A stretch of 64,000 nucleotides of DNA, taken from Pseudomonadota bacterium. GTDB lineage: Bacteria; Pseudomonadota; Gammaproteobacteria; Xanthomonadales; Xanthomonadaceae. The notes below the pieces were generated by a model. That model ran no database searches and was not told where the DNA came from. It saw only the letters and a list, made by a program, of their open reading frames with translations. A program made the translations under genes and the position numbers. Position 1 is the stretch's first letter. Each line of letters begins with the position of its first letter. Below, in pieces: positions 52,697-61,599 of the stretch. Location of the stretch: positions 1-64,000 of the forward strand of contig JAEWGI010000016.1 in NCBI GenBank assembly GCA_023388355.1, given 5' to 3'.

Positions 52697-52853
52697 CATC
52701 CCGGACGCAGCGACATGGCAGTCCGGGGTGTGAGGCTGTCATCCCGAGCGTAGCGACGTGGAAGTCCGGGCTGTGAGGCTGTCATCCCGAGCGTAGCGAG
52801 GGATCTGCTTTCCGCGCAGGAAGCGCAGATCCCTCGCTACGCTCGGGATGACA
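52697..52853. repeat. 28-bp perfect inverted repeat with 43-nt tandem lead-in
   Basis: TGTCATCCCGAGCGTAGCGA-GGGATCTG (52780-52807) and its exact reverse complement (52826-52853) enclose an 18-nt loop. It is preceded by two 43-nt direct copies (from 52697 and 52740) that share CATCCCGxxCGxAGCGAC and GTCCGGGxTGTGAGGCT. The CATCCCGAGCGTAGCGAGGGATCT palindrome belongs to a dispersed bacterial repeat; a diverged relative lies at 29221-29285. Confidence 0.85.
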
Positions 52854-52948
52854 GCGGTTCGCTGTCGGGATGAATATGCCGCAACGCGGCACCGTCGGTG
52901 ACGGAACGCCGGCATCCGCGACGCTATCCTGCGCGCAACCGCCGCCGG

Positions 52949-54199
52949 ATGCCCGTGATGCCCCGTTTTGCCGCCTTCGCCCTGCTCTGCGCCATGTCCG
53001 CCCTGGCCTTCGCCGCATCGCCATCCGAGGACGCGGTGCAGGCAAAGACGCCGGCTGCCATCGATGATCCCGAGTTCAGCACCTGCGTTGCCAACCGCCT
53101 GCGCCCGCAGGCGATCGCGCGCGGGATTCCCGGCGCCGACTTCGACCGCTACATGGCCGGCATCTCGCCCGACCGCAGCGTGCTCGACCTGCTCAACGCG
53201 CAGCCCGAGTTCACCACGGCGATCTGGGACTACCTCGCCGGCCTGGTCGACGACGAGCGCGTCGCCGACGGCAGGGCGATGCTGGAGACGCACCGGGAGC
53301 TGCTGGCCAGGGTGTCGGCGCAGTACGGCGTGGACGCGGAGACGATCGTCGCGGTCTGGGGCGTGGAGAGCGACTACGGCCGCATCCACGGCAAGCGGCC
53401 GCTGCTGCAGTCGCTGTCGGTGCTGTCGTGCCTCGGGCGGCGGCAGGAGTTCTTCCGCGGCGAGTTCCTGGCCACGCTCAAGCTGCTGCACGATGGCGAT
53501 CTGCGCGACCCGGGCATCACCGGCTCCTGGGCCGGCGCCTTCGGCCATACCCAGTTCATGCCCACGACCTACGCGCGGATCGCGGTCGACGGCGACGGCG
53601 ACGGCCGCCGCGACCTGGTCAACAGCGTCCCCGATGCGCTGGCCTCGACTGCCAACTACCTCAAGCGCAGCGGCTGGCGAACCGGGCGGCCGTGGGGCTT
53701 TGAAGTGAAGCTGCCCGCGGGCTTCGATGCCTCGCTGGCCGGACGCACCAGCCGGCGCCCGCTGTCGGACTGGGTGGCGCGGGGAGTCAGGCGCGTGGAC
53801 GGCAGCCCGATCGCGGTGTCGGATGCGCGCAGCGCGGTACTGCTGCCGGCCGGGAAGTCCGGCCCGGCGTTCCTGGTGTTCCGCAACTACGACGCGATCT
53901 ATTCCTACAACGCGGCCGAAAGCTACGCGCTGGCGATCGCGACCCTGGCCGACCGCCTGCGCGGCGGCAGCGGCCTGGACACGCCGTGGCCAACCGACGA
54001 CCCGGGCCTGTCGCGGGTGCAGCGGCGCGAGCTGCAGGAGCTGCTGCTTGCGCGCGGGCACGCGATCGGCGAGGTCGACGGCATGATTGGCAGCAACACC
54101 CGGCGCGCGATCCGCGACGAACAGCAGCGGCTGGGGCTGACGCCGGCGGACGGCCGCGCCGGGCAGCGCATCCTGGAGGCGCTGCGGGCAGGGCGCTGA
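52949..54199 (+). CDS. Lytic murein transglycosylase, MltB-type (GH103)
   Basis: A 416-residue periplasmic enzyme cleaving peptidoglycan to 1,6-anhydromuropeptides. It has a signal peptide (LLCAMSALAFA), an SLT_2 domain with catalytic E140 in VAVWGVESDYGR, and the FGHTQFMPTTYARIAVDGDG substrate block. A PG_binding_1 domain is at the C-terminus (ELQELLLARGHAIGEVDGMI). No lipobox, so it is soluble, unlike E. coli MltB. Starts at 52949 or 52958. Confidence 0.93.
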   Translation: MPVMPRFAAFALLCAMSALAFAASPSEDAVQAKTPAAIDDPEFSTCVANRLRPQAIARGIPGADFDRYMAGISPDRSVLDLLNAQPEFTTAIWDYLAGLVDDERVADGRAMLETHRELLARVSAQYGVDAETIVAVWGVESDYGRIHGKRPLLQSLSVLSCLGRRQEFFRGEFLATLKLLHDGDLRDPGITGSWAGAFGHTQFMPTTYARIAVDGDGDGRRDLVNSVPDALASTANYLKRSGWRTGRPWGFEVKLPAGFDASLAGRTSRRPLSDWVARGVRRVDGSPIAVSDARSAVLLPAGKSGPAFLVFRNYDAIYSYNAAESYALAIATLADRLRGGSGLDTPWPTDDPGLSRVQRRELQELLLARGHAIGEVDGMIGSNTRRAIRDEQQRLGLTPADGRAGQRILEALRAGR

Positions 54200-54205
54200 G
54201 CGCGA

Positions 54206-54300
54206 TCCGGCTTCCCGCTCCTGCCTTTCGCTCCTGCCTTTCGCTCCCGCTTCCCGCTTCTGCTTCCCACTCCTGCCTTTCGCTTCCGTTTTTCGCTTCT
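54206..54300. repeat. Pyrimidine-rich degenerate tandem repeats
   Basis: Some eight short units of the type CTTTCGCTCCTGC or CTTCCCGCTTCTG follow one another. The complementary strand reads as GCAGGAGCGAAAG, like the purine-rich linkers GCAGAAGCAGAAG beside the family A repeats at 8110-8290. Unit length drifts between 11 and 14 nt. It probably expanded by slippage. Confidence 0.6.
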
Positions 54301-54421
54301 GCTCCTCCCTCCGCGCAGCGGGGGGAGGCTGGGAGGGGGCGTCTTCAGTTCGTCGCGCATCCAGTCGTGCGCTGCGCGCGCGCGCCCATCCCGACCTTCC
54401 CCCGCGAGCGGGGGAAGGAGC
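54301..54421. repeat. BIME-like palindromic repeat (family A)
   Basis: GCTCCTCCCTCCGCGCAGCG-GGGGGAGG, then CTGGGAGGGGGC, a core with a GTGCGCTGCGCGC hairpin, and CCTTCCCCC-GCGAG-CGGGGGAAGG. It is the same plan and orientation as 8148-8270 and 8307-8430. The gap 54200-54524 between transglycosylase and MFS genes holds this and the tandem repeats, no gene. Confidence 0.8.
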
Positions 54422-54524
54422 AAGGGCACCGCGCACCCCACCGATCACCAGTACCGGCCACCAGCCACCAACGCCCCACGACGCTCCACGCCATAATGCG
54501 CCCCCCTCCCCCCGGCTGCCCCAC

Positions 54525-55766
54525 GTGAGCGAACCCGCGACGTCCCCGCGCAAGGCCGCGCTGGTGTTCATTTTCCTGGTCGTGCTGATCGACGTGCTGG
54601 CGTTCGGGCTGATCATTCCCGTGCTGCCGCACCTGGTCGAGGAGTTCACCGGCAGTACCGCGCGCGCGGCGCTGTGGATCGGGGTGTTCGGCACCGTGTT
54701 CGCGGCAATCCAGTTCATCAGCGCGCCAATCCAGGGCGCGCTCTCGGACCGCTACGGCAGGCGTCCGGTGATCCTGCTCTCGTGCCTGGGCCTGGGCGTG
54801 GATTTCGTGATCATGGCGCTGGCGCCAACGCTGTGGTGGCTGCTGCTGGCACGGGTGTTCTCGGGCGTGTTCTCGGCCAGCTTCACCACCGCGAATGCCT
54901 ATGTCGCCGACATCATCGCGCCCGACCAGCGCGCGAAGAGCTACGGCATGATCGGCGCGGCGTTCGGGGTCGGCTTCACCATCGGCCCGGTGCTCGGCGG
55001 CTGGCTGGGCGAGTTCGACCTGCGGCTGCCGTTCTGGTTCGCCGCCGGGCTTGCGCTGCTGAACTTCGGCTACGGGCTGTTCGTGCTGCCCGAGTCGCTG
55101 CCGCCGGAGTCGCGCGCGCAGCGCTTCGACTGGACCGCGATCCGCCCGCACGCGGCCATCGTGCTGCTGGCGCGGTATCCGGCGATCATCGGCCTGGCGA
55201 TGGTGGTGTTCATCGCCAACCTCGCCCACTACGTGTATCCGAGCGTGTTCGTGCTGTTCGCCGACGTGCGCTACGGCTGGGGACCCTGGCAGGTGGGCTG
55301 GGTGCTGTTCCTGGTGGGCGTGTGCAGCGTGATCGTCAACGTGGCGGTGGTCGGGCGCGCGGTGAAGGCGATGGGCGAGCGCCGCGCGCTGATGTTCGGC
55401 CTGGCCTGCGGCGTGGCCGGGTTCGTGGTCTACGCGTTCGCGCCGCGCGGCTGGATCTTCCTGCTCGGGCTGCCGGTCAGCGCGCTGTGGGCGATGGCTT
55501 CGCCGGCCTGCCAGGCGCTGATCACGCGCCAGGTCGATGCCGACATGCAGGGCCGCATCCAGGGCGCCCTGATGAGCCTGGTGTCGGTGGCGGGGATCAT
55601 TGCGCCGATCTCGTTCGCCAGCGTGTTCGGCCTGTTCATCGGCGAACGCGCGCCGGTGGCGTTCCCGGGCGCGCCGTGGCTGCTGGCGGCGTTGCTGCTG
55701 GCGGTGGCGGTGCTCATCGCATGGCGCCATGCGCCGAAGACGGCCCTCGGCGCCAGGGCCGGATGA
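54525..55766 (+). CDS. MFS transporter, TetA/TCR-like
   Basis: A 413-residue twelve-helix exporter. LVVLIDVLAFGLIIPVLPHL begins TM1 as in TetA, loop 2-3 has GALSDRYGRRPVILLS (G-x-x-x-D-R-x-G-R-R), and TM4-5 contains the MFS drug-export motif C region (GAAFGVGFTIGPVLGG). Start at GTG 54525. The substrate cannot be predicted; the TetA resemblance does not mean tetracycline resistance. It is followed by a small lipoprotein gene. Confidence 0.85.
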   Translation: MSEPATSPRKAALVFIFLVVLIDVLAFGLIIPVLPHLVEEFTGSTARAALWIGVFGTVFAAIQFISAPIQGALSDRYGRRPVILLSCLGLGVDFVIMALAPTLWWLLLARVFSGVFSASFTTANAYVADIIAPDQRAKSYGMIGAAFGVGFTIGPVLGGWLGEFDLRLPFWFAAGLALLNFGYGLFVLPESLPPESRAQRFDWTAIRPHAAIVLLARYPAIIGLAMVVFIANLAHYVYPSVFVLFADVRYGWGPWQVGWVLFLVGVCSVIVNVAVVGRAVKAMGERRALMFGLACGVAGFVVYAFAPRGWIFLLGLPVSALWAMASPACQALITRQVDADMQGRIQGALMSLVSVAGIIAPISFASVFGLFIGERAPVAFPGAPWLLAALLLAVAVLIAWRHAPKTALGARAG

Positions 55767-55854
55767 ACGGCAACCGGGCGGCGTGGCCGGCGCCGATTGT
55801 CGGCGCCGCCGTCCGGCGCGAGGATCGCAATCCCCACCGACCCGGGAGACGGGC

Positions 55855-56085
55855 ATGAAGAAGACGATGGCGCTGCTGATGCTTGCGGCGATGGCGGGCG
55901 GATGCGCCAGCTACGGATACGCCGACACCAACGCGGCGGTGGATGCCGATCCGGCCTGCGCCAGCCGGCCGGACCGGCCCGGAGAGCCGGTGTCGATCAG
56001 CTGCCAGCGCAAGGCGGAGGCAAGCTGGAGCAGCCGCCGCGACAGCACCCCGGTGGATTTCAGCCGCAGGCCGAAGGACGACTGA
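55855..56085 (+). CDS. Small lipoprotein, unknown function
   Basis: A 76-residue product with lipoprotein signal MKKTMALLMLAAMAGG-C, leaving a mature peptide of about 60 residues that is polar with two further cysteines (DPACAS and ISCQRKAE), possibly a disulphide pair. GGGAGA precedes the ATG. I do not recognise a family. It ends 22 bp before a convergent lipoprotein gene. Confidence 0.7.
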   Translation: MKKTMALLMLAAMAGGCASYGYADTNAAVDADPACASRPDRPGEPVSISCQRKAEASWSSRRDSTPVDFSRRPKDD

Positions 56086-56107
56086 TCGCGGCGGCGCCAA
56101 CCGCCGC

Positions 56108-56503
56108 TCAGCCGCAGCTGAGCTGTTCGATCACGCCGGCCTCGTCGGTGAGGATGTTCAGCCGGTCCTCGCGGAAGTCCATGGTGGCCGCATCGGTGGG
56201 ACCGAGCACGCGCACGCTGGCCGAACCGCTGTCGGCGGTGGCGCGGGAGACCACGGCCTCGCTTGCTTCCTCGCCGACCAGCGACTGTACGGCGTCGGCG
56301 TTGCAGGTCATCTGCGGCTCCTCGGCTTCGCCGGCGATTCCGTCGGCCGGCGCGGGGGTCGGGTCGACATCGGCCGGGGCGTCGGCCGGCGCCGGCAGCG
56401 TTTCCGGTGCGCTGGCCGGGCCGCTGCAGGCGGCCAGGCCCAGCGCCAACGCCGCGACCAGCAGGGCGGCACGCGGGGCAGGGGTGCGGACAGTGTCGAC
56501 CAT
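56108..56503 (-). CDS. I78-family peptidase inhibitor lipoprotein
   Basis: A 131-residue lipoprotein with lipobox GLAA-C, an Ala/Pro/Asp-rich spacer of about 35 residues, then a roughly 65-residue I78 domain: CNADAVQSLVGEEASEAVVS, SVRVLGPTDAATMDFREDRL and a final GVIEQLSCG. The family inhibits serine peptidases such as subtilisin-like enzymes. Membrane anchoring plus spacer suggest protection of the envelope from own or foreign proteases; the target is unknown. Confidence 0.82.
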   Translation of the reverse strand: MVDTVRTPAPRAALLVAALALGLAACSGPASAPETLPAPADAPADVDPTPAPADGIAGEAEEPQMTCNADAVQSLVGEEASEAVVSRATADSGSASVRVLGPTDAATMDFREDRLNILTDEAGVIEQLSCG

Positions 56504-56599
56504 GATCCGGCTCTCCTCTGGCGGGCACTCCAACATACCGGGCCGGGTGTAAACGGCGGTGCTGCGATGTGGCGCCGGGGGCTGCCGGTTGGCGACGGT

Positions 56600-57484
56600 T
56601 CAGGCCACGGCGCCGCGCTTGGCCGCCGGCAGCGCGCGCCGGAGCAGCGGATTGAAGCCGGCCGCAAGCAGGCCGAAGCCGGCCTCGGTTGGATGGATCT
56701 CGTCGTACCAGAAATCCCGGCTCCCGCGCGCTCCGATGGCGGTGAAATCGGCGTAGGAGAAAAGCCGCGGCCAGTCCGCGCGGGTCGGCGCCAGCACCCG
56801 GTCGCGCAGGCCTTCGACCAGCAGCCGCGCGGCGAAGCGCGCGGTTTCGGCCTTGCTGCCCAGCACCGGCCGCATCACCGGCCACAGCCACGGCCCGGTC
56901 GTGCCCATCACCAGTGCCGCCAGGCCGAGGTTGCGCACGGTGAGCGCGCCGGGTTTGCCGATCGCGTGCCGGGACGGCGGCGCATAGCCGTGGGCGACCA
57001 CGCGCAAGCCGCCGCCAACGGTCGCCATCGCCTCCATCAGCACCGCGTAGCGCGCGCGCAGGCGCTCGAAGGTGCCGTGCGCGACCACCGCCTCGAACGC
57101 GCCGTCGGCGTCCATGCGCGCGCGTCCGGCGAAGACCGCGGCCAGGCGTTCGCCCAGGCAGTCGTTGCCGCCGATGCTCAGGCACAGCAGGTCGAAGCCG
57201 CGCGAGGCGAAGCGCTCGGCGTTGTTGCGGCAGGCGGCCGGGGTCAGCATCCGGGCGGCGGTCACGCCGGGCGCGCCGAGGCGGATCGACATGCCGTCGA
57301 TGCGGGCGAAGCTGTGCCAGGCCAGGTTGCGGTACAGCGGCGTGCTGAACCACGAATCGCCCCAGTAGGCGATCAGCGGGCGCCGCTCCAGCCACGCCTC
57401 CCAGTCGCGGCGCCGGCGCGAGCGCGGCGTGCCGCTGGCCGCATTGAGCTGGCCCCAGTTGTCGTAGATGCGCCTGATCGCCAT
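56600..57484 (-). CDS. SGNH/GDSL-type hydrolase
   Basis: A 294-residue protein with no signal peptide. Block I is AYWGDSWFSTPL (nucleophile S44), block III is SIGGNDCLGE, and block V is DEIHPTEAGFGLL supplying the Asp-His pair. These identify an SGNH lipase/esterase-type hydrolase. ATG 57484 has AGGAGG five bases upstream. It is divergent from the giant patatin gene across 113 bp. Both act on ester-type substrates, so shared lipid-related regulation is plausible. Confidence 0.85.
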   Translation of the reverse strand: MAIRRIYDNWGQLNAASGTPRSRRRRDWEAWLERRPLIAYWGDSWFSTPLYRNLAWHSFARIDGMSIRLGAPGVTAARMLTPAACRNNAERFASRGFDLLCLSIGGNDCLGERLAAVFAGRARMDADGAFEAVVAHGTFERLRARYAVLMEAMATVGGGLRVVAHGYAPPSRHAIGKPGALTVRNLGLAALVMGTTGPWLWPVMRPVLGSKAETARFAARLLVEGLRDRVLAPTRADWPRLFSYADFTAIGARGSRDFWYDEIHPTEAGFGLLAAGFNPLLRRALPAAKRGAVA

Positions 57485-57597
57485 CGCCGCCTCCTGGCGC
57501 GAGTCTGCTGCGCGCGCGACCGGTCCGCAATCGGGCGCACGGCGCGTTTGCACTACAGTGAGCGCCGGGGGATCGGCCAACGCACAGGGAGGATGCC

Positions 57598-60500
57598 GTG
57601 CGCCTGAAGGACGTGGTACCCGCGATCAGGGCCCGCTGGGGCAGGACGACGGAGCAGGTCCCCGATATCGACGCGGTCCGCGGCGCGGAATTCCGCACCA
57701 TCTTCGGCGACATGCGGATCGGCGATCCGGACCGGGTCGAGAGCTGGGGGCTGGCGCTGTCCGGCGGCGGCATCCGCAGCGCCACCTTCGGCCTGGGCGT
57801 GCTGCAGGCGCTGGCGCGCAACCGCCTGCTGGACTGCTTCCACTACCAGTCCACGGTCTCGGGCGGCGGCTACATCGGCGCGTTCCTGCAGGCAATGATC
57901 CGCCGCCACGGCTTCCAGCGTGCGTTCGCGGTGCTGGCGCCCGGCGAGGGGCGCGACGACGACGACGATGCCCACGCCGCATCGGGTTCCCGCCCGCTGC
58001 GCCACCTGCGCGAGTACAGCAATTACCTGGCGCCGCGCAAATCGCCGTTCTCCGGCGACACCCTGGGCATGCTCGGCACCTACGTGCGCAACGTGCTGCT
58101 GGTGCAGGTGCAGCTGTACGCGCTGATCCTGGCGCTGTGCCTGCTGCCGCTGGTGCTCTACGCCGGCGCCGACGATCTCACCCGGCGCAACCCGACCCTG
58201 CTGCTGTCGCTGGCGGGGCTGACCGGAATGCTCGCGGTGGTGCTGCTGGCCTACGTGAGCACCTGGGCCAACCGTCGCCCGCAATCCACGGGCGAAGTGC
58301 AGCCACCGCCGCGACGGGTGGTGGTGGCGGCGCTGGCGACGATCCTGGCGCTGGCACTGGCCTCGATGCTCGGCGCGCTGGGCCTGGCGCGCTACGAGCG
58401 GCTGCCGGGACTGTTCGCCGGCGCGATCGGCTGGCTGCCGACGCGCTGGACCGCCAACGGCGCCGATCTGGGCATCGTCACGGCGGCGCTGTACCTGGTC
58501 GTCTGGCATGCCTGGCTGGTGCTCGATCCCTGGTATTCGAAGCTGGTGGCGATGGGCGACGCGCCGCTGCAGCCGCTGCGGCGGCATCCCTGGCGGTTCG
58601 TGCTGGGCACGCTCGGCGCGGCCACGTTCGCGGGCGTGGCGATCGTGCTGCTGCGCGGCTGGCTGGCCGGATGGGTCGCGGCCACCGGCCTGTGGCACGT
58701 GCTGGTGGCCGGGCCGCTGCTGGTGGTGCTGGCGGTGGTGCTGACCGCGATCGTGCACCTGGGCCTGGCCGGCCCCGCGATGAGCGACCTGCAGCGCGAG
58801 ATCTGGGCGCGGGTGGGCGGCAAGACCTGTGCGGCGGTCGCGCTCGGCATGACCGTGTCGCTGGCGCTGACGATCTACGGCCCCTGGCTGCTGCGCCTGG
58901 GCGCCGACCAGGGCGTACAGGCGCTGTCGGCGGCCGGCTGGGCCGGGGCGTTTGCCTGGCTGGCGAGTACCGGCGTCGGCCTGCTGGCCGCGCACGGCGC
59001 GCGCGTGGCCCGCAGCGGTTCGAAGCGCTCGCGCGCGCTCGACGTGGTGGCGCGGCTGGCGCCGTGGGTGTTCGTGTTCGGGCTGCTGGTGGCGCTGAGC
59101 CTGGCCGGCCACGTGCTGCTGAAGGTGGCTGGGCCGGCGCTGGAACGCCTGTATGGCGCGACCCCCGAGCCGCCGGCGCTGCCCGCCGGCAGGACCCTGG
59201 GCAACTACCTCGAAGCGCTGCACGCCACCGTGGTCGCCTACCCCAACGCCCTGCCGCTGCTGGTGGTGGCGGCGCTGGCGCTGTGGCTGCTGTTCGGCTG
59301 GGCGGTGAACGTCAACGAGTTCAGCCTCAACGCCTTCTACCGCAATCGCCTGGTGCGCTGCTACCTCGGGGCCAGCAACCGCGAGCGCAATCCGGAGCCG
59401 ACCACCAACTTCGACCTGCAGGACGACCTGCTGCTGGCCGACCTGGTGGAGGTGCAGCGATACGACGGCGGCCGCCCGCTGTATCCGCTGATCGGCACCG
59501 CGCTCAACCTGGTCGCGGCCAAGCAGCTCGACTGGCAGGACCGCAAGGCCGCCTCGTTCTGCCTCAGCCCCGGCTGGTGCGGCTACCTGCCGCCGGATTC
59601 GCGCGCAGGCGACGCGCCGGTCGGCGACCGCGCCGCGGCCACCGCCGGAACCGCCAAGGCCTGCGACCCGCCGCACGGCAACTCGCTGGCCGCCTCGCTG
59701 ACCCTCGGCGGCGCGATCGCGATCTCGGGCGCGGCGGTCAATCCCAACATGGGCTACCACAGCTCGCCGGCCGTGACCTTCCTGCTCACCCTGTTCGACG
59801 CGCGGCTGGGCTGGTGGCTGCCCAACCCGCGCCATCCCGAACGCCCGCGCGCCGACGACGCGCCGTTCTTCGGCCGCTGGCTGCTGGCCGAGCTGCTCGG
59901 CCGCACCCACGCGGGAGGCAAGTTCGTGCACCTGTCCGACGGCGGCCACTTCGAGAACCTCGGCCTGTACGAACTGGTGCGCCGCCGCTGCCGCTTCATC
60001 CTGTGCGTGGACGCGGCCGCGGACGGCGCGCGCGCGTTCGCCGACCTGGGCAACGCGGTGCACAAGTGCCGGGTCGACTTCGGCGCCGACATCGACATCG
60101 ACGTGGCCGCACTGGCCCCGCGCGAGGATGGCCTGGCCGAGCGCAGCTGCGCGATGGGACGCATCGTCTACGCCGACGGCAGCACCGGCACCCTGCTCTA
60201 CCTCAAGCCCACCCTCACCGGCGAGGAGCCGGCCGACGTGCTGCACTATGCGCGCAGCCATCCGTGCTTCCCGCACGAGCCCACCTCGGACCAGTACTTC
60301 GACGAGGCCCAGTTCGAAAGCTATCGCCGGCTCGGCGAGGACATCGCCCGGCGCGCGCTGGAGCCGGCGCTCGAACGCATCGGGGCCGTCCGGGGCATGC
60401 CCAACCACGGCAAGGCCGGGCTGGTCGACTCGGTGCTCAAGGGCAAGCTGCTGATCGCCCTGCGCGAGCGCTGGGTGGCGCCGCTGCCGCGCATCGACGA

Positions 60501-61497
60501 TCGCTTCGCGACCCACGCCGAGGCCCTCGCCCGGCTGCTGGACCAGTTGCGCGAATCGCCCGCGCTGGCGGTGCTCGACGCCCAGTTCCACCCCGCCTGG
60601 ACCGACCTGGTGCAGGCGCCCCCGCGCACGCCGGGCGCGGCGCCGCCCTCGCCGCTGGAGCGGCGCACGCGGCTGCCCGCGCCAGCCGACTTCCGCGCCT
60701 GCTTCTACTTCTGCCAGGAGCTGATCCGGCTGATGGAGTCGGTCTACCACGACCTCGACCTGGAACACGCCTGGGACCATCCCGACAACCGCGGCTGGGT
60801 CAACGCCTTCCGCCACTGGAGCTGGGCGCCGATGTTCCGCATCGCCTGGGTGGTGGGCGCGCCCACCTTCGGTGCGCGCTTCGTCGCCTTCTGCCAGCAG
60901 CGCCTGGGCCTGCCGTGGCTGGACGGCGACCACGACGTGCTGCGCATCGACCCCTACCGCGTGCCCGAGGGAGGCGACTGGAAGGGGCTGTGCCGCACGC
61001 TGCTGGCCAGCGGCACGATCAACCACGTCGAGCATTCGATCCTGGTCTCGGAGCCGCTGGATCCGCCGCCGCACGCGCCGAAGCGGGGCCAGCGCGAACC
61101 GGCGCCGTCGCCGGACCAGCTGTACGCGCTGCGCCTGCGCTGGTCGTCGGTGCTGGCCGGGACCGACAGCAGCATTCCCGACACCACGCTTGCGGTGGCG
61201 GTGATGTCCGGCGGCACGCTGCGCCTGCTGCGGGTCCAGGACCACGTGCGCCGGCTCGGGCTTGCGACCGGGTTCATGCGCCGGCTGATCAACACCCACG
61301 CGGCGACCTCGGTCGACATCCGCGACGGTCACTACGGCCTCGGCGGCATCTGCCGCAGGCGCCACGCCGACCGGCTCCAGGCCTGGCTGCAGCGCACCCT
61401 CGACCTGGCCCGCCACCGCCATCGCATGGCCAACGAAGCCAGTCTCGCCAGGCGCAACCGACGCGCACGCAACGCGCCCGGCGACGATCGCGCCTGA
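57598..61497 (+). CDS. Giant membrane patatin-like phospholipase
   Basis: A 1299-residue protein. Residues 51-95 hold the patatin oxyanion loop SGGGIRSATFGLGVLQ and nucleophile segment YQSTVSGGGYIGAFL (S88, in V-S-G-G rather than G-x-S-x-G). About ten membrane helices fill residues 170-590. The catalytic D-G-G (D781, in DGGHFENLGLYELVRRRC) lies about 690 residues from the serine. The C-terminal 450 residues are soluble and unassigned. Patatins hydrolyse acyl esters of lipids. Start GTG 57598 has GGGAGG upstream. It is divergent from the SGNH hydrolase. Confidence 0.85.
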   Translation: MRLKDVVPAIRARWGRTTEQVPDIDAVRGAEFRTIFGDMRIGDPDRVESWGLALSGGGIRSATFGLGVLQALARNRLLDCFHYQSTVSGGGYIGAFLQAMIRRHGFQRAFAVLAPGEGRDDDDDAHAASGSRPLRHLREYSNYLAPRKSPFSGDTLGMLGTYVRNVLLVQVQLYALILALCLLPLVLYAGADDLTRRNPTLLLSLAGLTGMLAVVLLAYVSTWANRRPQSTGEVQPPPRRVVVAALATILALALASMLGALGLARYERLPGLFAGAIGWLPTRWTANGADLGIVTAALYLVVWHAWLVLDPWYSKLVAMGDAPLQPLRRHPWRFVLGTLGAATFAGVAIVLLRGWLAGWVAATGLWHVLVAGPLLVVLAVVLTAIVHLGLAGPAMSDLQREIWARVGGKTCAAVALGMTVSLALTIYGPWLLRLGADQGVQALSAAGWAGAFAWLASTGVGLLAAHGARVARSGSKRSRALDVVARLAPWVFVFGLLVALSLAGHVLLKVAGPALERLYGATPEPPALPAGRTLGNYLEALHATVVAYPNALPLLVVAALALWLLFGWAVNVNEFSLNAFYRNRLVRCYLGASNRERNPEPTTNFDLQDDLLLADLVEVQRYDGGRPLYPLIGTALNLVAAKQLDWQDRKAASFCLSPGWCGYLPPDSRAGDAPVGDRAAATAGTAKACDPPHGNSLAASLTLGGAIAISGAAVNPNMGYHSSPAVTFLLTLFDARLGWWLPNPRHPERPRADDAPFFGRWLLAELLGRTHAGGKFVHLSDGGHFENLGLYELVRRRCRFILCVDAAADGARAFADLGNAVHKCRVDFGADIDIDVAALAPREDGLAERSCAMGRIVYADGSTGTLLYLKPTLTGEEPADVLHYARSHPCFPHEPTSDQYFDEAQFESYRRLGEDIARRALEPALERIGAVRGMPNHGKAGLVDSVLKGKLLIALRERWVAPLPRIDDRFATHAEALARLLDQLRESPALAVLDAQFHPAWTDLVQAPPRTPGAAPPSPLERRTRLPAPADFRACFYFCQELIRLMESVYHDLDLEHAWDHPDNRGWVNAFRHWSWAPMFRIAWVVGAPTFGARFVAFCQQRLGLPWLDGDHDVLRIDPYRVPEGGDWKGLCRTLLASGTINHVEHSILVSEPLDPPPHAPKRGQREPAPSPDQLYALRLRWSSVLAGTDSSIPDTTLAVAVMSGGTLRLLRVQDHVRRLGLATGFMRRLINTHAATSVDIRDGHYGLGGICRRRHADRLQAWLQRTLDLARHRHRMANEASLARRNRRARNAPGDDRA

Positions 61498-61599
61498 GGC
61501 CGCGGCTACGGCCAGCGCGCGCCGACCGTGACCATCCGCACGCTCGCGCCACGGCGGCGGCGGTCTAGCGTGTGCGCGACCATTCCCGGAATCCGCACG

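Noticed and set aside
54206..54300. Short regularly repeated units suggesting a CRISPR array.
   Set aside because: Units are 11-14 nt, degenerate and without unique spacers of constant length; no cas genes are present. It is a pyrimidine-rich microsatellite-like tract.
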